A stretch of 36,592 nt of DNA from Bacilli bacterium (GTDB taxonomy: Bacteria; Bacillota_I; Bacilli_A; RF39; UBA660): NCBI GenBank assembly GCA_017435465.1, contig JAFSEX010000062.1, forward strand, positions 1 to 36,592, read 5' to 3'. Each line of letters opens with the position of its first letter. The stretch's first letter is position 1. Shown one piece after another: positions 18,177-26,521 of the stretch. Below the pieces are notes generated by a model. It was not told the origin of the DNA, made no database searches, and saw only the letters and a program-made list of their open reading frames with translations. Both the position numbers and the translations under genes were made by a program.

Positions 18177-18198
18177 AAATATTTATAACGTTTTTTTT
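18169..18198 (+). terminator. Terminator of the mnmE-mnmG-rsmG operon
   Basis: CGTTGTAAA (18169-18177, including the rsmG stop) pairs with TTTATAACG (18182-18190) with one G-U and is followed by eight T's. Confidence 0.8.
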
Positions 18199-18255
18199 TA
18201 TTAAAAATTTCTAATGTAAAACACTATATAAATTTTTATAAATTTTTAAAAAAAT

Positions 18256-18285
18256 ATTGTAAATTTATTATAAAAAAGTTACAAT
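18256..18285 (+). promoter_or_regulatory. Candidate noc promoter with inverted repeat
   Basis: TTGTAA (18257-18262), a 17-bp spacer, then TACAAT (18280-18285). The two boxes lie within a 7-bp inverted repeat, ATTGTAA/TTACAAT, which could be an operator. Assignment is by motif only. Confidence 0.5.
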
Positions 18286-18322
18286 GTTATATATGATAGA
18301 TACTTTGTAAAAAGAATAAAAG

Positions 18323-18338
18323 TAAGGAGGGGTCCTTA
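18323..18338 (+). promoter_or_regulatory. Hairpin over the noc ribosome binding site
   Basis: TAAGGA (18323-18328), loop GGGG, TCCTTA (18333-18338). Half of the noc Shine-Dalgarno AAGGAGG (18324-18330) is in the stem and half in the loop. The start codon follows at 18341. Confidence 0.55.
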
Positions 18339-18340
18339 AC

Positions 18341-19858
18341 ATGAAAGGTGAAATTAATTATGTTAATGTTTCTGACATAATTCCTAACAGATTTCAACCA
18401 AGAAAAAACTTTAATCAGGATGAATTACAAGAATTAGCAGAATCAATTAAACAACATGGTATAATTCAACCATTAGTTTTAAGAAGGCTAGGAGATAAAT
18501 ATGAAATTATAGCCGGTGAACGTAGATTTAAAGCTGCTAATATTGTTGGACTAAGGGAAGTCCCTTCTATTATTATGGATTTAGATGATGTAAAAAGCGC
18601 TGAAATTGCTTTAGCAGAAAATATCCAAAGAAAAGATTTAACTGCAATAGAAAAAGCAAAATCATATAAACAAATTTTAGGACTAGGTCAAATGACTCAA
18701 GAAGAACTTGCTAAAAGAATGGGAAAAAGTCAACCAGCTGTTTCTAATATGTTAAGATTATTAGATTTAAGTGATGAAGTTCAACAAGCATTATTAAATA
18801 ATAAAATATCTGAAAGGCATGCTAGAAGTTTGCTTGCACTTAAAGATAATCCTCAAAAACAAATCGAAATGTTAAATCAAATAATAGAAAAAAGAATGAC
18901 AGTAAGGGAAACTGATTTAGCAATTAAGGAAGCATTATCAAATAATACTAATAATGTTAATAATGATGATGATATAGAAGAAATAATTGATTTTGGAAAT
19001 TCTAATAATGATGAATTCATTATTGAGGATATTCCTAACAATTCTACACAAAATAATGAAGAAGAAATAGGAACAATTAGTTTAGAGGGTACAATTGATA
19101 CACCAAACGATATTAAAGAACAAATCAATAATATACCACCTGTACCAAGTATTCCTGATTTTGATCAAATAAGTATAAACGAGCCAAATAATATAGAACC
19201 AATAAATAATGAAAATAGTAATAAAATATTAAATTTAGATGATGAGGAGGCAAACATGAATATGGGAAATGAAAACAATCAAAATAATTTTAATAATTTC
19301 ATGAATATACCAGATAACGTACAGCCACCAATTCAACTTGATGGACCTCCTGTAAACAATGGTATAGAGCCAGTACAAGATCAAAATAATTTTGGTAATC
19401 CAAATCCACAAATGGTACCAGAACAATCTCCTATGTATCAACAACCACAACAAATGATGCCACAACAACAAATGTACCAATATCCTAATCAACAAATGAT
19501 GCAAAATCCAAATCAAATGTATCAATATCCAAACCAACAACCAATGGTAGATCCAAATATGGTGTATCCAATGCAACAACAAATGTACCAATATCCAACC
19601 CAACAATCAATGATAGATCCAAATATTGGATACCAACCACAACCAATGCAAGATCCTGCCTTTACTATGCCACAACAACAAGAACAACCACAAGAGGATG
19701 TTGGTCCACAAGCAATGATAATGCAACAAGATATTACGGGCGCAGTTGCAGTTATTAGAAATACTATAATGAATTTACAAAATAATGGATATATGATAGA
19801 AATAAATGAAAATGATTTAGCAGGTGCTTATCAAATAAATATTAGTATTAGAAAATAA
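18341..19858 (+). CDS. noc: Nucleoid occlusion protein Noc, with long Q/N/P-rich insert
   Basis: A ParB-family CTP-dependent DNA clamp (505 aa; B. subtilis Noc is about 280). The N-terminal domain starts at once (IIPNRFQPR at residues 13-21) and has the CTP motifs GERR (59-62) and ENIQR (93-97). In the helix-turn-helix (MGKSQPAVSNMLRLL), Gln131 and Arg159 of ERHAR match Noc rather than ParB at two reported specificity positions. The place of Noc's usual Lys is Met137. Residues about 200-463 are low complexity: acidic/Asn-rich, then Gln/Pro/Met/Tyr-rich with QMYQYP three times (377, 392, 414). The last 43 residues resemble the Noc dimerisation domain. Position after rsmG fits noc. The N-terminal membrane-targeting helix of B. 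subtilis Noc is absent. Standalone ParB is the alternative. Confidence 0.85.
   Translation: MKGEINYVNVSDIIPNRFQPRKNFNQDELQELAESIKQHGIIQPLVLRRLGDKYEIIAGERRFKAANIVGLREVPSIIMDLDDVKSAEIALAENIQRKDLTAIEKAKSYKQILGLGQMTQEELAKRMGKSQPAVSNMLRLLDLSDEVQQALLNNKISERHARSLLALKDNPQKQIEMLNQIIEKRMTVRETDLAIKEALSNNTNNVNNDDDIEEIIDFGNSNNDEFIIEDIPNNSTQNNEEEIGTISLEGTIDTPNDIKEQINNIPPVPSIPDFDQISINEPNNIEPINNENSNKILNLDDEEANMNMGNENNQNNFNNFMNIPDNVQPPIQLDGPPVNNGIEPVQDQNNFGNPNPQMVPEQSPMYQQPQQMMPQQQMYQYPNQQMMQNPNQMYQYPNQQPMVDPNMVYPMQQQMYQYPTQQSMIDPNIGYQPQPMQDPAFTMPQQQEQPQEDVGPQAMIMQQDITGAVAVIRNTIMNLQNNGYMIEINENDLAGAYQINISIRK
19245..19258 (+). promoter_or_regulatory. Possible internal translation start in noc
   Basis: A perfect AGGAGG (19245-19250) lies 5 nt before an in-frame ATG (19256, codon 306). 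Initiation there would make a 200-residue product with the Q-rich region and the C-terminal dimerisation domain but no DNA-binding domain. The motif uses GAG codons where this genome strongly prefers GAA. Confidence 0.45.
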
Positions 19859-19870
19859 TTTATAAAATTG

Positions 19871-19904
19871 AACTGTTAGCAAGTATTTGGTTAACAGTTT
19901 TTTT
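19871..19904 (+). terminator. noc terminator
   Basis: AACTGTTA (19871-19878) pairs with TAACAGTT (19892-19899), with a 13-nt loop, followed by T's. Confidence 0.82.
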
Positions 19905-19913
19905 ACTAGAAAC

Positions 19914-19942
19914 TTGATTTTATATTATTAATATAGTATACT
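19914..19942 (+). promoter_or_regulatory. Candidate promoter for the unknown gene at 19975
   Basis: TTGATT (19914-19919), a 17-bp spacer, and TATACT (19937-19942), ending 32 bp before the start codon. Confidence 0.6.
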
Positions 19943-19974
19943 TTATTTGAAAACATATGAAAGAGTGATAAAAA

Positions 19975-20697
19975 ATGGATAACAACAAAAAAAATGTAGA
20001 AAGGATAGGAAATAAAATATCTGAATTATTAAATAGTGAAGTAAAAGAAATAAAATTAGGAAATGTTGAATCAAAAATAAATTTAGCAAATGACATTGAT
20101 CTTACTTTTAAACACTGCTATAACAAAATTACAGATTTATGGATACGATATTTATCTGAAGAAAAAACACGCATGGATTTACATAAAATAAATTTTAGTT
20201 ACTATAATAGTAAACGCCCACGATATATACATACAGAGATATACAGAAATATAAATAATGATATTAGATATTCTGGAAATAGTTTTGTTCGTTTTTATAA
20301 ACCATATTTTTCACATAGAGCTAGAATGGAACCATTCACTACATGTAAAAAAACAAATGACAAATTATATTTATCGTTCAAAACAAAAAGAGAAAAATAT
20401 GATTATACTATGACTTATTCAGAACAAACTAATATTGATGATTTAATTATTAATAATCCATCTAAAGATATTAGTATATATAATTCTAAAGCTTTCCATG
20501 AATTAATTGATTATATTTATGAATTAAAAAAATATTATAAATTTCATAAATGTGAAATAGATGATATTATAAAATGTATTTTATTTCAAAGAGAATTTGA
20601 TAAAAGTTTATTTAATAATTTTGTGGAAATTGCAAAAACATCAAATCCAAAAAACGAAAAATTACTTGTATTTAAAAATGACAATAAATTTGGATAA
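19975..20697 (+). CDS. Hypothetical protein
   Basis: A 240-aa soluble protein that I do not recognise. It is Lys/Asn/Tyr-rich, with no signal peptide or membrane span. A basic, aromatic central part (SYYNSKRPRYIHTEIYRN, residues about 74-90) is followed by a helical C-terminal half with a short Cys-containing stretch (KFHKCEIDDIIKCILF). It has its own promoter and terminator, so it is transcribed alone, convergent with the penicillin-binding protein gene. The start is supported by AAGAGTGAT just upstream. Confidence 0.6.
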   Translation: MDNNKKNVERIGNKISELLNSEVKEIKLGNVESKINLANDIDLTFKHCYNKITDLWIRYLSEEKTRMDLHKINFSYYNSKRPRYIHTEIYRNINNDIRYSGNSFVRFYKPYFSHRARMEPFTTCKKTNDKLYLSFKTKREKYDYTMTYSEQTNIDDLIINNPSKDISIYNSKAFHELIDYIYELKKYYKFHKCEIDDIIKCILFQREFDKSLFNNFVEIAKTSNPKNEKLLVFKNDNKFG

Positions 20698-20711
20698 TTG
20701 TCATTTTTTTA
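20674..20711. terminator. Bidirectional terminator between convergent genes
   Basis: AAAAATGACAAT (20674-20685) pairs with ATTGTCATTTTT (20697-20708); T-runs are present on both strands. It overlaps the stop region of the hypothetical gene and reaches the stop of the penicillin-binding protein gene. Confidence 0.85.
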
Positions 20712-22667
20712 ATTTCCAATAACATCTTTCAAAATGGTATCTGGTGTATCACTATATGGTTCAGTACCCTTAATATAATAACAAATATGTTTTTTTTCAT
20801 CATTATCAGTTGATAATTCACCTGTTATAGGATTTATAAGTACTCCTACAACATTATCAGGAACATCATACCATGATGTTTCTTTTTCTTTGAAATATTT
20901 TTCCATAGTATTTGCCCATATTTGTTTAGTAATTTTAGATTCACTAGAATTTATAGTTTGATTATTATCATATCCATACCAAACACCTAAAACAATATCT
21001 TTATTATACCCAATTGTTAAATAATCAGTATCTGTACTACCAGATTTAATCGCATATTTATTCGTTAATTTAGGTGCGATACTCATTAACGTAGGAGTAG
21101 AATAATCTACGAAATCATAACTATAAGTATTAGATAATAATTCATTTAAAATAAATACAGTGCTTTTATTTAAAACTCTTTCTTTAGTTTTTTTACTTTC
21201 GTATAAAATATTTCCATCTATATCTTCAACTTTTCTAATCAAATGTGGATCAACTTTATATCCAAGATTTGCAAATGCACCATATCCTCCAATAAAGTCA
21301 ATCATATTAATTTCATTAGTACCTAATGGAAGGGAAGGGACAGCTTCTAATTTAGCATCAATACCAACCCTGCTTGCAGTTTCAACTAAAGCTTCTTCAC
21401 CTAAAAACATATGTGTTTTAACCGCATATATATTATCTGAATATGCAATTGCGGCCGCTAAAGATATTTCCATATTCGCATATTTTTCAGAAAAGTTTTT
21501 TGGCGAATAAGTTTGATCTGTTCCAAAAGTAAAAGTAGTAGGTGCAGATAAAAAGTTAGTTGATGAAGTAAATCCATTTTCTAGTGCGGCATAATACAAA
21601 AACGGCTTCATAGTAGAACCAACCTGTCTTTTTGAATCAGTTGCCCTATTATATTGACTTTTAACATAGTTTGTTCCACCAATTAAAGCTATTATCTCAC
21701 CATTATTAGGATTCATCATAACACCAGAAGTTTGCGCATCAGGAACATTCTGCATTTGTTCAGTCATTGATTCTTCAAAATAAGTTTGCGCTTCTAAATC
21801 AAGTGCAGTATAAATTTTTAAACCACCAGTAGATAAAAATGATGATGGAATACTTTTAATTTCTTTCAATTCATTCATAACTGCATCTTGGTAATACATT
21901 AGAGTAGATAAATTATATTTTTCCTTTTTACCAATGTATACTAAATTATCATTATATGCTTTATCCATTTCATCTTTATTAATATATTCATTAGAATACA
22001 TCATATTTAAAACTGTATTTTGTCTTTTTTTCGCACTATATTCATCAACTAAAGGTGAATAATTAGCTGGTGAATTAGGGATACCCGCAAGCATACTAGC
22101 TTCAGAAATAGTTAAATCTTTCGCATCTTTATCAAAATAAAATCTAGCTGCATTTTGAATACCATAAACACCTTGTCCATAATTTATAGTATTTAAATAA
22201 CCTTCTAAAATCTTATCTTTAGAATAATGACTTTCAAGTTCAATAGTAAGCCATGCTTCATCAATTTTTCTTTTCCAAGTTTTATCAAATGTTAAATATA
22301 AATTTCTTGCATATTGTTGCGTAATAGTAGATGCTCCTTGTACAATATCTCTATTAACAACATTCAAATACATAGCCTTCGCAATTCTTAAAAAATCAAA
22401 TCCCTTATGTTTATAAAAATTTTTGTCCTCAACACTAATTGTCGCATTAATTAAATTAGGAGAAATCTCATCTAAAGAAACCCATTCACTATTAGAATTT
22501 CCTGAAAAAAATAGTTCATTATTATTATCATAAAAACTAAAACTATTGGCTGTTTTTATCTCTAATTTAGGAGTAATAAAAGCAATGACGTATAAAACAA
22601 TATTACCAAGTAAAAATATAAAAATAGGTATTAAAAACAGTTTTAAAATCTTTTTAAATCGTCTCAT
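20709..22667 (-). CDS. Class A penicillin-binding protein (PBP1A-type)
   Basis: A 652-aa bifunctional peptidoglycan synthase. A signal anchor spans about residues 9-32. The glycosyltransferase (GT51) domain has EDKNFYKHKG (catalytic Glu80), GASTITQQYARN and KILEGYLNTINYG. The transpeptidase domain has STMK (Ser351, Lys354), SDN (410-412) and KSG (541-543), the last being a Ser variant of the usual KTG. Length is typical of compact PBP1A proteins. It is expressed alone on the minus strand, and shares a terminator with the upstream convergent gene. Its presence shows the cell makes a murein wall. Confidence 0.94.
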   Translation of the reverse strand: MRRFKKILKLFLIPIFIFLLGNIVLYVIAFITPKLEIKTANSFSFYDNNNELFFSGNSNSEWVSLDEISPNLINATISVEDKNFYKHKGFDFLRIAKAMYLNVVNRDIVQGASTITQQYARNLYLTFDKTWKRKIDEAWLTIELESHYSKDKILEGYLNTINYGQGVYGIQNAARFYFDKDAKDLTISEASMLAGIPNSPANYSPLVDEYSAKKRQNTVLNMMYSNEYINKDEMDKAYNDNLVYIGKKEKYNLSTLMYYQDAVMNELKEIKSIPSSFLSTGGLKIYTALDLEAQTYFEESMTEQMQNVPDAQTSGVMMNPNNGEIIALIGGTNYVKSQYNRATDSKRQVGSTMKPFLYYAALENGFTSSTNFLSAPTTFTFGTDQTYSPKNFSEKYANMEISLAAAIAYSDNIYAVKTHMFLGEEALVETASRVGIDAKLEAVPSLPLGTNEINMIDFIGGYGAFANLGYKVDPHLIRKVEDIDGNILYESKKTKERVLNKSTVFILNELLSNTYSYDFVDYSTPTLMSIAPKLTNKYAIKSGSTDTDYLTIGYNKDIVLGVWYGYDNNQTINSSESKITKQIWANTMEKYFKEKETSWYDVPDNVVGVLINPITGELSTDNDEKKHICYYIKGTEPYSDTPDTILKDVIGN

Positions 22668-22742
22668 ATATAATCACCAATCATTCTATAACTTAGTATG
22701 AAAAAAAAAATTAAAAATATGAGTGCAAAAATATAAATGTTG

Positions 22743-22751
22743 TGGTATAAT
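22743..22751 (+). promoter_or_regulatory. Extended -10 promoter for the DUF1934-argS-rpoE operon
   Basis: TGGTATAAT (TATAAT at 22746-22751), 29 bp before the first start codon. The context TTGTGGTATAATTATCAA is repeated upstream of mnmE. Confidence 0.65.
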
Positions 22752-22780
22752 TATCAACGACATTTATTGGAGTTGTTTTT

Positions 22781-23152
22781 ATGCATAAAATTCAAATAAA
22801 AGGTTATTTTAAAAATTATAGTATTAATGAAAAAATTGAATATAATGAAATTGGTCATTTAATTGGAAATACTATAAATTTTAAAAAAGATAATATGACG
22901 ATAAAAATAAATTTTAAAAATGATAGAATAATATTTACAAAAACTGATGAAAATAGTATTCTAAAACATAAATTTATTCTTAATAAACAAACATATAGTA
23001 AGTATTATTTAAAACAAGAAAACATTAATATAAACATACCAATATTTACAACTAAGTTAAAAAAAGAAGAAAATAAGTTAAAAATAGAATATTATTTAGA
23101 TGAGAATAAATCAAATAATATTTTAGATATAGAATATGAGGTGCTTATATAA
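22781..23152 (+). CDS. DUF1934 family protein (YwiB-like)
   Basis: A 123-aa all-beta protein with the layout of DUF1934: repeated strands, a late YYLD-type segment and a C-terminal LDIEYEV. In B. subtilis ywiB is immediately upstream of argS, exactly as here. The stop overlaps the argS ATG by one base (TAATG). The fold is reported to be a small beta barrel; its role is unknown. Confidence 0.78.
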   Translation: MHKIQIKGYFKNYSINEKIEYNEIGHLIGNTINFKKDNMTIKINFKNDRIIFTKTDENSILKHKFILNKQTYSKYYLKQENININIPIFTTKLKKEENKLKIEYYLDENKSNNILDIEYEVLI

Positions 23153-24765
23153 TGGATATTAAAGATTATATTAAAGAAAAAATTCAAAAATCAATAGATA
23201 TTTCTGATACTGAAATAATTATTGATATACCAAAAGATAAGAAAAATGGGGACTATTCATCTAACATAGCTTTAAAACTTACTAAAATTTTAAAAGATAA
23301 TCCAATGAATATTGCTAATAAAATTGTGGAAAATATTAAATGTGATGACATATTAGAAAAAATAGAAATTGCATCTCCTGGTTTTATAAACTTTTATACT
23401 AGTAAAAAATATTTATTAGACAATATTAATAAAGTGTTAGAAGAAAAAGATAATTATGGTAGTTCAAAGGAATCTAAAAATTTAAAAATCAATTTAGAAT
23501 ATGTTAGTGCAAACCCTACAGGTATTCTACATTTAGGTCATGCAAGGGGTGCAAGCTATGGAGATTCACTAGCTCGTATATATAAATTTGCTGGATACGA
23601 TGTAACTAGGGAATATTACATAAATGATGCTGGAAATCAAATGTATAATTTGGGTGTTTCTATTAAAGAAAGATATAAAGAATTATGTGGCATTAATTTT
23701 GAATTACCTGAAAATGGTTATCATGGAAAAGAAATAATTGATATCGCTAAAAATATTTATGAAGAATTTCAAGATACTAAATTAGAAGAAGATATTCCAT
23801 TCTTCAAAAAATATGGACTTAACATTTTACTATCTAAAATAAAAAAAGATTTAGCTGATTTCAATGTTGAATTTGATGTTTGGAGTAGTGAACAATCAAT
23901 TTATGATAGAAATGAAGTTAAAAATGTATTAAATAAACTAATAGAAGATAATAGAACATATGAAAGTGATGACGCTATATGGTTAAAAACTAGTGAGTAT
24001 GGAGATGAAAAAGATAGAGTTCTAGTAAAAAATGATGGAACATATACATACTTATTACCAGATATTGCATATCATAATGATAAATACAAAAGAAATTATG
24101 ATAATATAATTGATGTATTAGGTGCAGATCATCATGGATATATTCCAAGATTAAAAGCATCAATGGAAATGCTTGGAAATGATAGTAACAAGCTTGATGT
24201 TAAAATTTTACAAATGGTTAGATTAATTCAAGATGGTAAAGAAGTAAAAATGAGTAAAAGAACAGGAAATGCAATAACAATAAGAGAACTTATGGAAGAA
24301 GTTGGAGTAGATGCAACTAGATATTTCTATATAATGAGAAGTCTAGATACTCAAATGGATTTTGATATGGATCTAGCAACTAAAAAATCTAATGATAATC
24401 CTGTATACTATGTACAATATGCACACGCTAGAATTTGCTCTATTCTAAGAGATGCAGAAAGCAAAAATTTAAAAGCTTCTACATGTTTTGAAACAATTGA
24501 AAGTGAAGAAGCATATGATATTTTGAAAAAGATATATGAATTTAATACTGTAGTTGAAAATAGTGCATCTAAGAAATTACCACATTTAATTACTAATTAC
24601 GTATATGATTTAGCTGGATTATTCCATACATATTATTCTAAAGAAAAAATATTAACAGATAATAAAAAGTATTCAGAAGAAAGAATCGCTTTAATTACTG
24701 CTGTTAAAATAACTATCAGTAATGCTCTTTCTTTAATTGGTGTATCATCACCTGAAAAAATGTAG
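23152..24765 (+). CDS. argS: Arginyl-tRNA synthetase
   Basis: A class I aminoacyl-tRNA synthetase (537 aa) that charges tRNA-Arg. The N-terminal Add-1 domain is followed by ANPTGILHLGHARG with the HIGH-type motif HLGH (127-130). The KMSK motif is intact (366-369, in VKMSKRTGN). A DALR anticodon-binding domain follows, ending in ALSLIGVSSPEKM. Translationally coupled to the DUF1934 gene; rpoE follows after 12 bp. Confidence 0.97.
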   Translation: MDIKDYIKEKIQKSIDISDTEIIIDIPKDKKNGDYSSNIALKLTKILKDNPMNIANKIVENIKCDDILEKIEIASPGFINFYTSKKYLLDNINKVLEEKDNYGSSKESKNLKINLEYVSANPTGILHLGHARGASYGDSLARIYKFAGYDVTREYYINDAGNQMYNLGVSIKERYKELCGINFELPENGYHGKEIIDIAKNIYEEFQDTKLEEDIPFFKKYGLNILLSKIKKDLADFNVEFDVWSSEQSIYDRNEVKNVLNKLIEDNRTYESDDAIWLKTSEYGDEKDRVLVKNDGTYTYLLPDIAYHNDKYKRNYDNIIDVLGADHHGYIPRLKASMEMLGNDSNKLDVKILQMVRLIQDGKEVKMSKRTGNAITIRELMEEVGVDATRYFYIMRSLDTQMDFDMDLATKKSNDNPVYYVQYAHARICSILRDAESKNLKASTCFETIESEEAYDILKKIYEFNTVVENSASKKLPHLITNYVYDLAGLFHTYYSKEKILTDNKKYSEERIALITAVKITISNALSLIGVSSPEKM

Positions 24766-24777
24766 GAGGACAAATTT

Positions 24778-25209
24778 ATGAATATATATAAAATGAGTAA
24801 AGAAGAATTAGAACTATTATCTTATACAGATATTGCTTATGAAATTTTAAAGAAAGAAAAAACACATAAAACTACAATTGAATTATTAAGAACAATCGCA
24901 GAATTATTAGAATTATCTGATGATGTTATCGCACAAACAATAGGTGATTTTTATACAACACTTACAACAGATAAAAGATTCTATGCATTACCAAATGGTG
25001 AATGGGATTTAAAAGAAAGACATACAACAAAAGTAATTATTGACGACGATGATGACTTTGATGTAGATGTTGATGATGTAGATACTAATGATGATGACGA
25101 AAATCAGGAAGACGATTCAATGGACTATGATTCTACTGATGATTATGAAGAAAATGACTTAGAAGATTTAGTTGTTGTAACTGAAGACGATGAAAGTTAT
25201 GATGGATAA
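24778..25209 (+). CDS. rpoE: RNA polymerase delta subunit
   Basis: A 143-aa protein. Residues 1-90 or so are the HARE-HTH winged-helix fold, containing LLRTIAELLELSDDVIAQTIGDFYTTLTTDKRFYALPNGEWDL-type features, with WDLKERH closing the domain. From about residue 93 on it is an Asp/Glu-rich disordered tail. Delta is specific to Firmicutes and aids recycling of core polymerase and promoter selectivity. The ribosome site is AGGAGG. A terminator overlaps the stop. Confidence 0.93.
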   Translation: MNIYKMSKEELELLSYTDIAYEILKKEKTHKTTIELLRTIAELLELSDDVIAQTIGDFYTTLTTDKRFYALPNGEWDLKERHTTKVIIDDDDDFDVDVDDVDTNDDDENQEDDSMDYDSTDDYEENDLEDLVVVTEDDESYDG

Positions 25210-25230
25210 GGCATATTGCCTTTTTCTTTT
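25208..25230 (+). terminator. rpoE terminator
   Basis: AAGGCA (25208-25213), loop TAT, TGCCTT (25217-25222), then a T-rich tract. Confidence 0.82.
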
Positions 25231-25241
25231 ATTAAAAAATA

Positions 25242-25250
25242 TGATATAAT
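25242..25250 (+). promoter_or_regulatory. Extended -10 promoter for prfA
   Basis: TGATATAAT (TATAAT at 25245-25250), 23 bp before the prfA start. No clear -35. Confidence 0.6.
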
Positions 25251-25273
25251 TTAAATGCGAAAGGACTGATTAT

Positions 25274-26329
25274 ATGATAGAAAGATTAGACGCTATTGAA
25301 AATAGATACAATGAAATAAGTAATGAACTAACTAAACCAGAAATTCTATCAGATATAAAAGAATCAATGAAGTTATCAAAAGAACAATCAGATTTACGAG
25401 AAACAGTTGAAGAATATAAAAATTATAAGACAATAATTAACGATATTGAAGCTGCAAAAGAAATGTCTAAAGATCCAGAATTAAGTGAGTTTGCTCATGA
25501 AGAATTAGAAAATTTAAATGTTGCTAAAGAAAATAGTTTAAAAAAATTAGAAATTCTATTAATACCAAAAGATCCTAATGATGGTAAAAACGTTATTATT
25601 GAAATACGTGGTGCTGCTGGTGGAGATGAAGCTAACATTTTTGCTGGTGATTTATTTAGAATGTATACAAAATATGCTGAAAAACAAGGATGGAAAGTTG
25701 AAGTATATAATGAAGAACAAGGAGAAGCTGGGGGATTTTCACAAATTGAATTTTTAGTTAAAGGTGATAATGTTTATTCTAAATTAAAATATGAAAGTGG
25801 TGCACATAGAGTACAAAGAGTTCCAGCAACTGAAACTCAAGGTAGAGTACATACTTCAACTGCCACTGTACTTGTTATGCCAGAAGCTGAAGAAGTTGAC
25901 TTTAAATTAGATATGAATGAAGTTAGAATAGATATAACACGTTCATCTGGATGTGGTGGCCAAGGTGTTAATACAACTGACTCTGCTGTTAGATTAACTC
26001 ATATTCCAACAGGAATAATTGTTTATTCACAAACAGAAAGATCTCAAATTAAAAATAAAGAAAAAGCTATTAAAATTCTTCAAACAAGATTATATGATTT
26101 AAAAATTAAAGAACAAGAAGAAGAATTAGGTGCTGAAAGAAGAAATAAGATTGGTTCTGGTGATAGAAGTGAAAAAATAAGAACATATAATTATCCTCAA
26201 AACCGTGTTACTGACCATAGAATTGGATTTACTACTAAACAATTAGACCGTGTTATGGAAGGTAGTATTGATGAAATTATTGAAGCATTAGTAACTGAAG
26301 ATCAAAACCGTAAATTAAAAGGTGAATAA
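25274..26329 (+). CDS. prfA: Peptide chain release factor 1
   Basis: A 351-aa factor that ends translation at UAA and UAG. The stop-codon tripeptide PAT (184-186, in RVPATETQGR) marks RF1 rather than RF2. The GGQ motif (228-230) is intact and positions water at the peptidyl-tRNA ester. The start at 25274 is supported by AAAGGA 8 nt upstream. The methyltransferase for GGQ, prmC, is the next conserved gene, as in B. subtilis, but a toxin-antitoxin-like locus separates the two. Confidence 0.96.
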   Translation: MIERLDAIENRYNEISNELTKPEILSDIKESMKLSKEQSDLRETVEEYKNYKTIINDIEAAKEMSKDPELSEFAHEELENLNVAKENSLKKLEILLIPKDPNDGKNVIIEIRGAAGGDEANIFAGDLFRMYTKYAEKQGWKVEVYNEEQGEAGGFSQIEFLVKGDNVYSKLKYESGAHRVQRVPATETQGRVHTSTATVLVMPEAEEVDFKLDMNEVRIDITRSSGCGGQGVNTTDSAVRLTHIPTGIIVYSQTERSQIKNKEKAIKILQTRLYDLKIKEQEEELGAERRNKIGSGDRSEKIRTYNYPQNRVTDHRIGFTTKQLDRVMEGSIDEIIEALVTEDQNRKLKGE

Positions 26330-26364
26330 ATCTTAAACAAAATATCGTATCAAGAACAAATGTT

Positions 26365-26373
26365 TGATATAAT
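26365..26373 (+). promoter_or_regulatory. Extended -10 promoter for the small toxin mRNA
   Basis: TGATATAAT (TATAAT at 26368-26373). Transcription would begin near 26380, exactly where the 5' arm (GGAACATT) of the long-range stem starts. Confidence 0.65.
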
Positions 26374-26401
26374 TAATTTGGAACATTTGATGTGAGTGTC
26401 T

Positions 26402-26419
26402 ACCTCCCAGAAAGGAGGT
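26402..26419 (+). promoter_or_regulatory. Anti-Shine-Dalgarno hairpin before the toxin
   Basis: ACCTCC (26402-26407), loop CAGAAA, GGAGGT (26414-26419). The toxin Shine-Dalgarno is fully paired in the stem, and ACCT is also used by the long-range stem, so the two folds compete. Confidence 0.75.
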
Positions 26420-26428
26420 TTGATATAA

Positions 26429-26521
26429 ATGAAAAAAAGAGTTTTCACAATAAAAATTCTAAGATACATTTGTATCATTTTATTGCTCCTTACCTATTTG
26501 GTAATAGAATTAAAAAAATGA
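26429..26521 (+). CDS. Putative type I toxin, 30-residue membrane peptide
   Basis: Encodes 30 residues: a basic N-terminus (MKKRVFTIK), a single hydrophobic helix (about residues 10-26, rich in Ile/Leu/Tyr) and a charged end (ELKK). Size and layout fit type I toxins such as TxpA, Fst or holin-like peptides, which act at the membrane. The Shine-Dalgarno GGAGG lies 10 nt upstream and is buried in a hairpin. The 3' end of the gene overlaps the terminator of a convergent antisense RNA. It stops at TGA. It lies between prfA and prmC. No family match can be claimed by eye; the call rests on the locus architecture. A leader peptide for prmC is the alternative. Confidence 0.72.
   Translation: MKKRVFTIKILRYICIILLLLTYLVIELKK

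Noticed and set aside
19235-19606. Minus-strand frame rich in Leu, His, Trp and Ile opposite noc
   Set aside because: It mirrors the low-complexity Q/N/P codons of noc on the other strand and has no start signals.
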